DNA of 64,000 nucleotides from DRKI01 sp011051875 (lineage in GTDB: Bacteria > Desulfobacterota > Desulfobulbia > Desulfobulbales > Desulfobulbaceae), in contig JALXDL010000046.1 of the NCBI GenBank assembly GCA_026990385.1, positions 1-64,000 of the forward strand, written 5' to 3'. The notes beneath the pieces were generated by a model. That model was not told where the DNA came from and made no database searches. It worked only from the letters and a program-made list of their open reading frames with translations. Every line of letters starts with the position of its first letter. The stretch's first letter is position 1. Shown here one piece after another: positions 17,741 to 26,118 of this stretch. Position numbers and translations under genes: made by a program.

Positions 17741-18070
17741 ATGGAATTTCTCGCCACCCTGCCCAACAATCTCCTTGTCTACGTCATTGTCGCCCACGCC
17801 CTGTTTGCTGTCGGCCTGTTCGGCATGCTGTTTCGCCGCACCCTGATCGGTTTTCTCATCTCCCTTGAACTGCTCCTCCAGGGCGTGGGCATCAACATCA
17901 TGGCCTTTGGCACCTACCTGGTGCCCGATCCCATGCAGGCCAGGATAACCACCCTCTTCATCATTGGCATCGCTGCTGCCGAGGCCGCCGTCTTCCTCGG
18001 CATTGCCGTGGCGGTCTTCCGTAACTACCAGACCATTGCCGTGGACAAGCTGACCAGGCTCAAGGGGTGA
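17741..18070 (+). CDS. nuoK: Complex I subunit K (NuoK)
   Basis: The 109-residue protein has three membrane helices with the membrane-embedded acidic residues expected for NuoK in FLISLELLLQGVGINIMAFG and AAAEAAVFLGIAVAVF. It forms part of the central proton channel (MrpC-like). The stop overlaps a GTG that could start the next gene, but an ATG at 18076 with its own ribosome site is preferred. Confidence 0.94.
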   Translation: MEFLATLPNNLLVYVIVAHALFAVGLFGMLFRRTLIGFLISLELLLQGVGINIMAFGTYLVPDPMQARITTLFIIGIAAAEAAVFLGIAVAVFRNYQTIAVDKLTRLKG

Positions 18071-18075
18071 TCCGG

Positions 18076-19542
18076 ATGAGCGGTCAGACCACCTTCTCCA
18101 TCCTGCCTGTCCTCGTGGTGACGGTCTCCCTGGCCGGGGCCGGCCTGATCATGCGCCACCGTCACGATCCCGACCGCAGGGAGGCGGTATCCATCGTCAC
18201 CGGCATCGTCAAGTTTCTGCTGGTGGCGGCCATGCTGCCGCCGATCCTGCGCGGCGAGGTGATCCGCACACCCGTGGTGGAGATCCTGCCCGGCCTTTCC
18301 CTGGTCTTCCGGGTGGATGGCTTTTCCCTGGTCTTTGCCTGTATCTCCTCCTTTCTCTGGATCCTGACCTCCTTCTACTCCATCGGCTACATGCGCAGCC
18401 TGAAGGAGCATGCCCAGACCAGGTTCTATACCTGTTTCGCACTCACCCTGTCCGCCGCCCTGGGGGTGGCCATGGCCGGCTCGCTCTTTACTCTGTACCT
18501 GTTCTACGAGCTGGTCTCCATCTTCACCTATCCCCTGGTCATGCACCACGAGGACGGTGAAGCCCGTCAGGGGGCCAACACGTACCTGGTCTACCTGATG
18601 GGCACGGGCAAGCTCTTTTTCCTGGCCGCCCTGGTGCTGACCTATGTCCTTGCCGGCGACCTGGATTTCGGCCCCCGGGCCATCCTGCCGGCCGATGCCG
18701 ATCCGGCGCTGCTCACGGGGCTCTTCATTCTCTTTGTCGCCGGTATCGCCAAGTCGGGCCTGGTCCCGCTCCACTCCTGGCTGCCCTCGGCCATGGTCGC
18801 GCCGACCCCGGTCTCGGCCCTGCTGCACGCCGTGGCCGTGGTCAAGGTGGGGGTCTTCTGTATTGTCCGCGTGATCTACAACGTCTACGGTCCGGAGCTG
18901 ATGCAACACCTCGGCCTGGTGATGCCCACGGCCTTCTTCATGTCCGCAACCATCCTCGTGGCCTCCATGATCGCTCTCACCCACGACAACCTCAAGGCGC
19001 GTCTAGCCTATTCCACGGTCAGCCAGCTGGCCTATATCACCCTGGGCTTTGCCCTGGTCTCGGTCAGCTCCATGACCGGCGGCATGATCCATATCGCCGG
19101 CCACGCCTTTTCCAAGATCACCCTGTTCTATTGCGCCGGCGCCATTTTCGTGGCCAGTGGCAGGAAGAACATCTCCGAGCTGTCCGGCATCGGTCGCAGC
19201 ATGCCTGTCACCATGACTGCCTTTGCCATCGGCGCCCTGTCCATGATCGGCGTGCCCGGCACGGCCGGCTTCGTCAGCAAGTGGTTCCTGGGCCTCGGCT
19301 GCCTGGACAACAACTCCATGCTGCTCCTTGTTTTCCTCCTCACCAGTTCCCTGCTCAACGCCGGCTACTTTCTGCCCATCATCTACCGGGCCTTTTTCAT
19401 GCCGCAGCACGCCGGGGGGCAGGAGGTACGCGAGGCGCCGGCCACCATGCTGGTGCCCCTGTCGGTCACCGCCGGCCTCACCATCCTGCTCGGCCTGTTT
19501 CCGCAACCCTTCCTGTGGCTCATCGGGGAGGTCCTGTCATGA
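18076..19542 (+). CDS. Antiporter-like proton-pumping subunit 1 (NuoL/MrpD-like)
   Basis: The 488-residue polytopic protein of the proton-conducting transporter family occupies the place where nuoL normally sits. The helix-5 glutamate (LYLFYELVSIFTYPLVMH), the helix-7 lysine (AKSGLVPLHSWLPSAM) and the helix-8 lysine (AVVKVGVF) are all present, so it should pump. It lacks the long C-terminal lateral helix of canonical NuoL and at this length resembles MrpD or membrane-hydrogenase antiporter subunits. It overlaps the next small gene by 4 bp. Start chosen at the ATG with AAGGGG upstream. Confidence 0.88.
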   Translation: MSGQTTFSILPVLVVTVSLAGAGLIMRHRHDPDRREAVSIVTGIVKFLLVAAMLPPILRGEVIRTPVVEILPGLSLVFRVDGFSLVFACISSFLWILTSFYSIGYMRSLKEHAQTRFYTCFALTLSAALGVAMAGSLFTLYLFYELVSIFTYPLVMHHEDGEARQGANTYLVYLMGTGKLFFLAALVLTYVLAGDLDFGPRAILPADADPALLTGLFILFVAGIAKSGLVPLHSWLPSAMVAPTPVSALLHAVAVVKVGVFCIVRVIYNVYGPELMQHLGLVMPTAFFMSATILVASMIALTHDNLKARLAYSTVSQLAYITLGFALVSVSSMTGGMIHIAGHAFSKITLFYCAGAIFVASGRKNISELSGIGRSMPVTMTAFAIGALSMIGVPGTAGFVSKWFLGLGCLDNNSMLLLVFLLTSSLLNAGYFLPIIYRAFFMPQHAGGQEVREAPATMLVPLSVTAGLTILLGLFPQPFLWLIGEVLS

Positions 19543-19799
19543 TCGTCCGCTGTATTACCTGGCTGCGCCGGCACCTGCACGCCGTGCGGCTGGCATTCTG
19601 CTGTCTGCTCGGCCTGCTCATCCTGCTCGACCTGCTGGTGCCCCGCCACCATGTCTCTTTTCTCGGCGACGAGATTCCCGGGTTCTGGGCCCTGTTCGGC
19701 CTCCTGGCCTGTGTGCTCATCATCGTGGTGTCCAAGTGGCTGGGCCGTGTCTGGCTGTTCCGGCCCGAAGACTACTATGAACAGGGGGGTGGAAAATGA
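19539..19799 (+). CDS. Small two-helix membrane protein within the nuo operon
   Basis: The 86-residue protein has two membrane helices (RLAFCCLLGLLILLDLLVP and FWALFGLLACVLIIVVSKWLG) and ends in FRPEDYYEQGGGK. It overlaps both neighbouring antiporter genes by 4 bp, so it is made with them and is probably an accessory subunit that fits the extra pump into the membrane arm. I know no canonical Nuo subunit of this type. Confidence 0.8.
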   Translation: MIVRCITWLRRHLHAVRLAFCCLLGLLILLDLLVPRHHVSFLGDEIPGFWALFGLLACVLIIVVSKWLGRVWLFRPEDYYEQGGGK

Positions 19800-21580
19800 C
19801 AACGGTTGGTTTCTTCATCCATCCGGCGCTCCTTTTCTTTGCCGGCATGGTGGCCCTGCCCCTGCTTCGTGGTGTCTGGCGGCAGGCTCTGCTCCTCCTG
19901 GTGCCGCTGCTGGCCCTGGCCGCGGTCTCGCTGTCGGCCCCCGGCCTGTACGGCCAGTTCGAGATCCATGGCCTGACCCTCTGTTTCGGCCGCGTGGATC
20001 GGCTGGCCCTGGTCTTTGCCAATGTCTTTGCCCTGATGGCCTTTATCGGCGCAATCTATGGCCTGCATCTCAGCGACCCCTGGCAGCAGGCGGCGGCCAT
20101 GGGCTACGTGGGCTCGGCCCTGGGCTGCGTGTTCGCCGGAGACTACCTGACCCTGTTTCTCTTCTGGGAAGGACTGATGATCTTCTCGGCGGCGCTGGTC
20201 TTTTTACGCCGCAGCGACCGCGCCATGGCGGCTGGTTACCGCTACGTGCTGGTCCATGTCACCGGCGGCCTGCTGCTCCTGGCCGGTATCCTTCTCCGGT
20301 TCCACCAGGAGGGGACCATCGCCTTCTCTGCCCTGGATCCGGAGCTGGCCGGTCCGGCCCAGTACCTCATCCTGGCCGGTTTTCTCCTCAATGCCGCCGT
20401 GCCGCCCCTGCACGCCTGGCTGCCCGATGCCTATGGTTCCGCCACCGTGGTCGGCTCGGTCTTCATGTGCGCCTATACGACCAAGACCGCTGTCTACGCC
20501 CTGATCCGTTCCTTTGCCGGTTTCGAGATCCTCATCCTGCTCGGTGTGATCATGGCCCTCTACGGCGTGGTCTACGCGGTGCTGGAGAACGATGCCCGCC
20601 GCCTGCTCTCCTACCATATCATCAGCCAGGTGGGCTACATGGTGGCCGGGGTGGGGATCGGCACCGAGCTGGCCATCAACGGCGCCTGCGCACACGCCTA
20701 TGCCCACATCCTCTACAAGGGCCTGCTCTTCATGGGCGTGGGCTCGGTGCTTCATGTCACCGGCCGCAGCCGTTTTTCCGAGCTGGGTGGCCTGTGGAAG
20801 TACATGCCCTGGACCCTGGTCTTCACCCTGGTCGGCGGACTCTCCATCTCCGCTTTTCCGCTCTTCTCCGGCTTTGTCTCCAAGTCGATGATCATCTCCG
20901 GCGCCTGGGAAAACCACCTGCAATGGGCCGCCCTTGGCCTGACCCTGGCCTCGGCCGGTACCTTTCTTCATACCGGCCTCAAGGTGCCCTATTTCATCTG
21001 GTTCTGGCGCGAGGAACCACCCTTTGCCCCACCCCGCGGCGAGGCCCCGCTCAACATGATCGTGGCCATGGCCCTGGCCAGCTACTACTGCATCCTGATC
21101 GGCGTGCGTCCAGGGGTGCTCTACCGGCTCCTGCCCTTTGCCGTCGATTACCAGCCCTACACCGGGACCCATGTCATGGCCTCGTTGCAGATCCTTCTCT
21201 TCACCATGCTGGGCTTCTTTCTCCTGATCAGAAAGCTCTATCCCGAGCCCAAGATTGGCCTGGATCTGGACTGGTTCTATCGGCGGGGCGGGGCGGTCTT
21301 TGCCACCTTCTGCCGCAATGTGGTGCGCATGGTGGATGACCGGCTGGTCAGGAACCTGCACCGGGCCCTGTTCCTGCCCCTGCTGCGGGCCATGGCCGGC
21401 CTTTCGTCCTGGAACGACCGGCGGGTGGTGGACGCTGCGGTGGACGGCTCGGCCGTGGCCGTGCTCCGCCTGGGCCAATGGCTGCGATTGTTCATGCAGC
21501 CGGGCATCCTGTCGCGCTACGTGGCCAGGACCCTGGCCGTACTGGCCGGGACCATCCTGCTCGCCCTCTGCATCCGTTAG
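19796..21580 (+). CDS. Antiporter-like subunit 2 with long C-terminal extension
   Basis: The 594-residue protein is a second extra antiporter-family subunit. Helix-5 glutamate E125 (FLFWEGLM) and helix-8 lysine K230 (CAYTTKTAVYAL) are present. The helix-7 lysine position reads N199 (LLNAAVPPLHAWLP) where relatives have Lys. The C-terminal 130 residues (DLDWFYRRGGAVFATFCRNV onward) form a long amphipathic stretch ending in a final hydrophobic helix. This might serve the lateral tether role of the NuoL C-terminus (inference). The start overlaps the small membrane-protein gene by 4 bp. Confidence 0.85.
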   Translation: MTTVGFFIHPALLFFAGMVALPLLRGVWRQALLLLVPLLALAAVSLSAPGLYGQFEIHGLTLCFGRVDRLALVFANVFALMAFIGAIYGLHLSDPWQQAAAMGYVGSALGCVFAGDYLTLFLFWEGLMIFSAALVFLRRSDRAMAAGYRYVLVHVTGGLLLLAGILLRFHQEGTIAFSALDPELAGPAQYLILAGFLLNAAVPPLHAWLPDAYGSATVVGSVFMCAYTTKTAVYALIRSFAGFEILILLGVIMALYGVVYAVLENDARRLLSYHIISQVGYMVAGVGIGTELAINGACAHAYAHILYKGLLFMGVGSVLHVTGRSRFSELGGLWKYMPWTLVFTLVGGLSISAFPLFSGFVSKSMIISGAWENHLQWAALGLTLASAGTFLHTGLKVPYFIWFWREEPPFAPPRGEAPLNMIVAMALASYYCILIGVRPGVLYRLLPFAVDYQPYTGTHVMASLQILLFTMLGFFLLIRKLYPEPKIGLDLDWFYRRGGAVFATFCRNVVRMVDDRLVRNLHRALFLPLLRAMAGLSSWNDRRVVDAAVDGSAVAVLRLGQWLRLFMQPGILSRYVARTLAVLAGTILLALCIR

Positions 21581-21599
21581 CAAAAAGAGGACCCTGCCC

Positions 21600-23141
21600 A
21601 TGTACCATCCCGCCATGCTCCATCCGACGACCCTGGACGGCCCCTTCTTGAGCCTGCTCGTCTTCCTGCCCATCCTGGGCGCTGTCCTGCTTCTCCTGGT
21701 CAGGAGGGAGGGGACGGCCCGCTGGCTGGCCCTGGTGGTGCTCGTCCTCACCTTCCTGTTGTCTCTGCCGCTGTATGCCGCCTTCCGGCCCGGGCTGCCG
21801 GGCTTCCAGTTCGTGGAAAATCATGTCTGGATCGAGCGGCTCGGACTGAGCTACCTGCTGGGCGTGGACGGCATCAGTCTGCCGCTGGTCCTGCTCACCA
21901 CCTTCCTCGGGCCGGCCACGGTGCTCTGTTCCTGGCGCTACATCACACGCAGGGTACGGGAGTTCATGGCCTGCCTGCTGCTCACCCAGGGCATCCTCAC
22001 CGGTGTCTTTGTCGCGCTCGACCTGGTGCTGTTCTACTTTTTCTGGGAGGCCATGTTGATCCCCATGTTCCTGCTGATCGCGATCTGGGGCGGGCCACGG
22101 CGGCGGTACGCCGCCATCAAGTTTGTCCTCTATACCCTGGGCGGCTCGGTCTTTCTGCTGCTGGCCATCGTCGGCCTCTTCATCCAGGGCCATACCTTCA
22201 GTTATCCGGCCCTTCTCGGCCTCCAGCTTGCGCCGGGTTGGGAGTTCTGGCTCTTCCTGGCCTTTCTGGCCGGGTTCGCGGTCAAGATCCCCATGGTGCC
22301 GGTCCATACCTGGCTGCCGGCGGCGCACGTGGAGGCGCCCACGGCCGGATCGGTCATCCTGGCCAGTGTGCTCCTGAAGATGGGCACCTATGGCCTGCTT
22401 CGCTTCAACCTGAGCCTGACCCCGGCCGCCACTATCGGCCTGGCACCCCTGGTGATCGTCCTGTCAGTGGCCGCCATCCTGTACGGCGGGCTTCTTGCCC
22501 TGGCCCAGCAGGATATCAAGAAACTGATCGCCTACTCCTCGGTGGCTCACATGGGGTTCGTCACCCTCGGTATCGGGGTGCTCAACATGCAGGGCCTCCA
22601 GGGCGCCATGCTGCAGATGCTCAACCACGGCCTCACCACCGGCGGCCTCTTTCTTCTGGCCGGCATGCTCCATGAGCGGACACACTCCCGGCAACTTGCC
22701 GATAACGCCGGCCTGGGCCGGCTGATGCCTGGCTTCGTCTTTTTCCTTGGCCTGTTTTCCCTCTCCTCCCTGGCCTTTCCCGGCACAGCCAGTTTTGTCG
22801 GTGAGTTCCTCTGTCTGAGCGGTGCCTTCACCGACAGCCTGCGGCTCGGCGCCTGGGTGATACCGGGGGCGTTGCTGGCCGCGGCCTACATGTTCCGCAT
22901 GCTGCTCGGCCTCACCTGGGGCCGGGGCGGCGATCCCGCCCTGGCCAGGGACATCGGGCCCCGGGAGTGGGCTGTTCTGCTGCCCCTGGCTGTGCCGGTG
23001 ATCCTGTTCGGCTTCTACCCCGCGCCCCTGCTCAGGCTCATGAACCCTGTCCTGGAAACCATCGCTGCCCGACTGGACAGCCAGGCGGCTGTCGAGTTCG
23101 TCGCCTTCATCGGCCAGGCCCTGCCGAGCATCTTGAACTGA
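21600..23141 (+). CDS. nuoM: Complex I subunit M (NuoM)
   Basis: The 513-residue polytopic subunit shows the NuoM pattern: ERLGLSYLLGVDGISLPLVLLT early, helix-5 glutamate in FFWEAMLIPMFLLIAIWGG, helix-7 lysine in VKIPMVPVHTWLPAAHVEAPTAGS and helix-8 lysine in LLKMGTYGLLRF. It translocates protons in the membrane arm. It starts 19 bp after the previous stop, with AGAGGA as ribosome site. A second Met five codons in is an alternative start. Confidence 0.95.
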   Translation: MYHPAMLHPTTLDGPFLSLLVFLPILGAVLLLLVRREGTARWLALVVLVLTFLLSLPLYAAFRPGLPGFQFVENHVWIERLGLSYLLGVDGISLPLVLLTTFLGPATVLCSWRYITRRVREFMACLLLTQGILTGVFVALDLVLFYFFWEAMLIPMFLLIAIWGGPRRRYAAIKFVLYTLGGSVFLLLAIVGLFIQGHTFSYPALLGLQLAPGWEFWLFLAFLAGFAVKIPMVPVHTWLPAAHVEAPTAGSVILASVLLKMGTYGLLRFNLSLTPAATIGLAPLVIVLSVAAILYGGLLALAQQDIKKLIAYSSVAHMGFVTLGIGVLNMQGLQGAMLQMLNHGLTTGGLFLLAGMLHERTHSRQLADNAGLGRLMPGFVFFLGLFSLSSLAFPGTASFVGEFLCLSGAFTDSLRLGAWVIPGALLAAAYMFRMLLGLTWGRGGDPALARDIGPREWAVLLPLAVPVILFGFYPAPLLRLMNPVLETIAARLDSQAAVEFVAFIGQALPSILN

Positions 23142-23168
23142 GGAATGATCAGAGGAGGCACCGCGACA

Positions 23169-24563
23169 ATGCTCAATCCAATCCTGCCGGAAATCGTTAT
23201 CAGCGCCGCGGCGATCTTTTTCCTTGTCGGCTCGTTTTACGACATGCGCAACCTGCACCGCCAGGCTGCCGGCTTTGGCCTGGCGTCGGTGGTGGCCGCC
23301 CTCATCAGCCTGGGCGCGGAGAGCCGTTTTTTTCACGGCGCCTTTGTCGTGGACGGCTTCAGCCGTTTCTTTGCCCTGCTTATCTGCCTGGCCTTTGTTC
23401 TGGCCTGTCTCATCGGAGGGGGCCTGCGCCAGACCGATCAGAGCCGGACCGGGGAGTTCTATTTCTTCATCGCCATCTCCACCCTCGGCCTGCTGGTGGT
23501 CACCGGTGCCACCGAGCTCATCACCCTGTTCATCGGGCTGGAGATCTCGTCCTATCCCCTCTTCATCGTGGTCTCCTTCCGCCGCGGGCTCGGCTACCAG
23601 TTCGAGTCCGTGGCCAAGTACATGGTCTTCGGCGCCGTGTCCACCGCCTTCATGCTCTACGGTATCACCTACGTCTACGGCGCGTTCGGCTCCACGTTCC
23701 TGGTCGACATCATCCCCGCCATCGCCACCCGCCTCAACGATCCCATGGCCGAACTGGGGGTGATCCTGTTCATGGCCGGCCTGCTCTACAAGCTCTCCGC
23801 CTTTCCCTTTCACTTCTGGGCCCCGGATGTCTATGCCGGCGCTGCGGCCGAGGTGGTGGCCTATATCGCTGCCCTGCCCAAGCTGGCAGCCGTGGCCCTC
23901 CTGGTGCGGGTGGTCTCCCTGTTCCTCGACATCGAGGGCATCATCCCTGTGCTGGCCCTGCTTGCCGTCCTCTCCATGACCATGGGGAACATCCTGGCCC
24001 TGACCCAGACCGAGCTCAAACGGATGCTGGCCTACTCCGCGGTCTCCCATGCCGGCTACATCCTGCTCGGACTGCTGGCGCCTGCACAGGGCGGCCTTTC
24101 AGCGTCGCTCTTTTACGGCACCGTCTACACCTTCATGACCCTCGCCGCCTTCCTGGTGGCCATCCAGGTGGCCGGTGAGGGGCATGATATTCCCCTGGCC
24201 AATCTGGCGGGGCTCTGGCGGCGTTCCCCTGTGCTGGCGGTGATGCTGGCCATCACTTTTGTCTCCCTGGCCGGACTGCCGCCCACGGCCGGCTTCACCG
24301 GCAAGCTCTTCCTGCTCACCGCGCTCTGGCAGGCCGGCCACTTCTGGGTCGTGCTCGCTGCAGTCCTCAATACCCTGCTCGGCATGTTCTACTATCTGCG
24401 CGTGATACGGATCAGCCTGGTCAGCGACACGAACAGGCCCGCCCTGCCGGTACCGCTTCACCTCCGCTCACTGGCGGTCGCCCTGGCAGTACTTCTCCTC
24501 TTTCTCGGCCTGATGCCCGGCGCCATTCTCCAGCTTGCCGAATCCGCGGTGGCCAGCCTGTAA
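23169..24563 (+). CDS. nuoN: Complex I subunit N (NuoN)
   Basis: The 464-residue polytopic antiporter-like subunit ends the operon. Helix-5 glutamate is in ITLFIGLEISSYPLFI and helix-7 lysine in LLYKLSAFPFHFWAPDVYAGAAAEV. AYSAVSHAGYILLGLLA is typical of NuoN. The ATG follows GAGGAGG at 23152-23158; an upstream in-frame start adds only 8 residues. Only 26 bp separate the stop from the duplicated zinc-ribbon fragment. Confidence 0.95.
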   Translation: MLNPILPEIVISAAAIFFLVGSFYDMRNLHRQAAGFGLASVVAALISLGAESRFFHGAFVVDGFSRFFALLICLAFVLACLIGGGLRQTDQSRTGEFYFFIAISTLGLLVVTGATELITLFIGLEISSYPLFIVVSFRRGLGYQFESVAKYMVFGAVSTAFMLYGITYVYGAFGSTFLVDIIPAIATRLNDPMAELGVILFMAGLLYKLSAFPFHFWAPDVYAGAAAEVVAYIAALPKLAAVALLVRVVSLFLDIEGIIPVLALLAVLSMTMGNILALTQTELKRMLAYSAVSHAGYILLGLLAPAQGGLSASLFYGTVYTFMTLAAFLVAIQVAGEGHDIPLANLAGLWRRSPVLAVMLAITFVSLAGLPPTAGFTGKLFLLTALWQAGHFWVVLAAVLNTLLGMFYYLRVIRISLVSDTNRPALPVPLHLRSLAVALAVLLLFLGLMPGAILQLAESAVASL

Positions 24564-24588
24564 GACCAGGGGAGCCACCGCTCCCGCC

Positions 24589-24704
24589 CCGGGGACGACC
24601 GCATATCCTGTGCCTGCGGCAGGGATATCGGTATTGACAAGGGCAGTTTCTACAAGATGATCGCCAGGGCCTCCTCCTACCGGGGCACCAAGCGCAACCG
24701 CTGA
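24589..24704 (+). pseudogene. Duplicated 3' fragment of the zinc-ribbon gene
   Basis: These 116 bp repeat 12910-13025 (the end of the small zinc-ribbon gene and its stop codon) with four substitutions and no indels. The fragment has no start and would encode only about 37 C-terminal residues (CACGRDIGIDKGSFYK...). The pair brackets the entire complex I operon, the signature expected if the operon arrived by an event that duplicated or rebuilt the 3' end of that gene. Confidence 0.85.
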
Positions 24705-24879
24705 CCCTCAGCCCACCTGTTGCGCCCCCTCTCCCCACCTGTTCCCTGCCTGCAGATCAGCCACAGGCCTGGGAAAAAGCCTCGCTTCTCGGGCCGTTCA
24801 TCCCCCGGCTCACGTTTAACTTCCTTCTGCTCTTTCCCCTATTTACGCCCAGCCGCCATGATCGGGCAGGCTCTCGGGC

Positions 24880-25879
24880 CGCACAATACCTTCTCGGACA
24901 GGTAGGTCCCGGGACCTCTCTGCTTGTGGCAGTATGTCAGAGCAGAAAGTCTCAATACCTTCTCGGACAGGTAGGTCCCGGGACCTGGCACTGGCACTTT
25001 AATGAGTTTGTGCCGGAGTCTCAATACCTTCTCGGACAGGTAGGTCCCGGGACAAAGGGATTGTTCAATTGATTGATAGTAATCAGGTCTCAATACCTTC
25101 TCGGACAGGTAGGTCCCGGGACCTGAAAAGAGTTCTATATGCATAGTTATTGACGTCTCAATACCTTCTCGGACAGGTAGGTCCCGGGACGGTTTTGGCT
25201 GGGTAAATGTTCGATTTGTTTTGTCTCAATACCTTCTCGGACAGGTAGGTCCCGGGACAATCGTGGAGATTAATTTGTCTCTCTATACCGAGTCTCAATA
25301 CCTTCTCGGACAGGTAGGTCCCGGGACGCGGGGGAAATTTCTTTCCCGCGTGAGCACAAAGTCTCAATACCTTCTCGGACAGGTAGGTCCCGGGACGCTT
25401 TTTCTTGCCATATAAGGGAGGTAAAGATGTCTCAATACCTTCTCGGACAGGTAGGTCCCGGGACGGGAGGGAATACTATGGCCATTGGAAGGTTTTTTGT
25501 CTCAATACCTTCTCGGACAGGTAGGTCCCGGGACCAGATTGTTGCCCGCGCTTGGCGCGAGGCGCTGGGTCTCAATACCTTCTCGGACAGGTAGGTCCCG
25601 GGACGGCCAGTTGCTGTTGTCCGGAGGGTTCCAAGAAGTCTCAATACCTTCTCGGACAGGTAGGTCCCGGGACGAACATGTTTTATTTACACGGATTATA
25701 GTGCAACGTCTCAATACCTTCTCGGACAGGTAGGTCCCGGGACTTTTTTTTTTTTTAAAAGAACTAATAAAAACGTCTCAATACCTTCTCGGACAGGTAG
25801 GTCCCGGGACACCGATTTGCCAGTAACCGGAGATTGGAACGGCGTCTCAATACCTTCTCGGACAGGTAGGTCCCGGGAC
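24880..25879 (-). CRISPR. CRISPR array: 15 repeats of 36 bp, 14 spacers of 31-34 bp
   Basis: Repeats begin at 24880, 24949, 25018, 25087, 25155, 25223, 25292, 25361, 25429, 25499, 25569, 25638, 25708, 25775 and 25844. On the plus strand each runs GTCTCAATACC...GGTCCCGGGAC. Fourteen are identical; the first (24880) differs at three of the first four bases, marking it as the old, leader-distal end. Read on the minus strand the repeat ends ATTGAGAC, matching the 8-nt 5' tag of type III crRNAs, and the AT-rich leader lies to the right. The array is therefore transcribed leftward, in the same direction as the adaptation operon just upstream. Several spacers are clearly AT-richer than the host. Confidence 0.97.
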
Positions 25880-26118
25880 AGCACCCTGTCTCGATAATAC
25901 CATGATTTCCTCTGGTTGCACTGTGTTTTTTTGTATATCAAATTGCATTGTTCGAGTTGGGGTTTTTGTTTTGTGAAAAATGCTTTATTTTTAAGATGTT
26001 ACTGGTTGCCTGAATGAAAGGTGCTTTTCGGGGCTTACGAGGGAGGAAAGGGACGATTTTTCAATGTGTTATCTGGATCGTTGGCCTTCGGGGCGGCAGG
26101 ATTCCGGACCATGTCCGG
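25880..26118 (-). promoter_or_regulatory. CRISPR leader
   Basis: This 239-bp stretch between the newest repeat and the reverse-transcriptase stop has an AT-rich, T-run-containing part (about 25905-25995), as expected for a leader with promoter and integration signals. A partial copy of the repeat edge, GTCTC-gat-AATACC (25888-25901), sits 8 bp from the first repeat and may be an integration anchor. No confident promoter boxes. Confidence 0.65.

Noticed and set aside
18025..21751. Long antisense open frames across the nuo operon
   Set aside because: Their translations are Gly/His/Gln/Asp-rich shadows of hydrophobic membrane-protein codons; the sense genes are unambiguous complex I subunits.
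24570..24585. GGGAGC / GCTCCC hairpin after nuoN as terminator
   Set aside because: The stem is only 6 bp with a 4-base loop and there is no T-run; not supported as a terminator.
25744..25774. T-run inside the array as an intrinsic terminator
   Set aside because: It is one AT-rich spacer between two intact repeats, and on the transcribed (minus) strand it reads as A.
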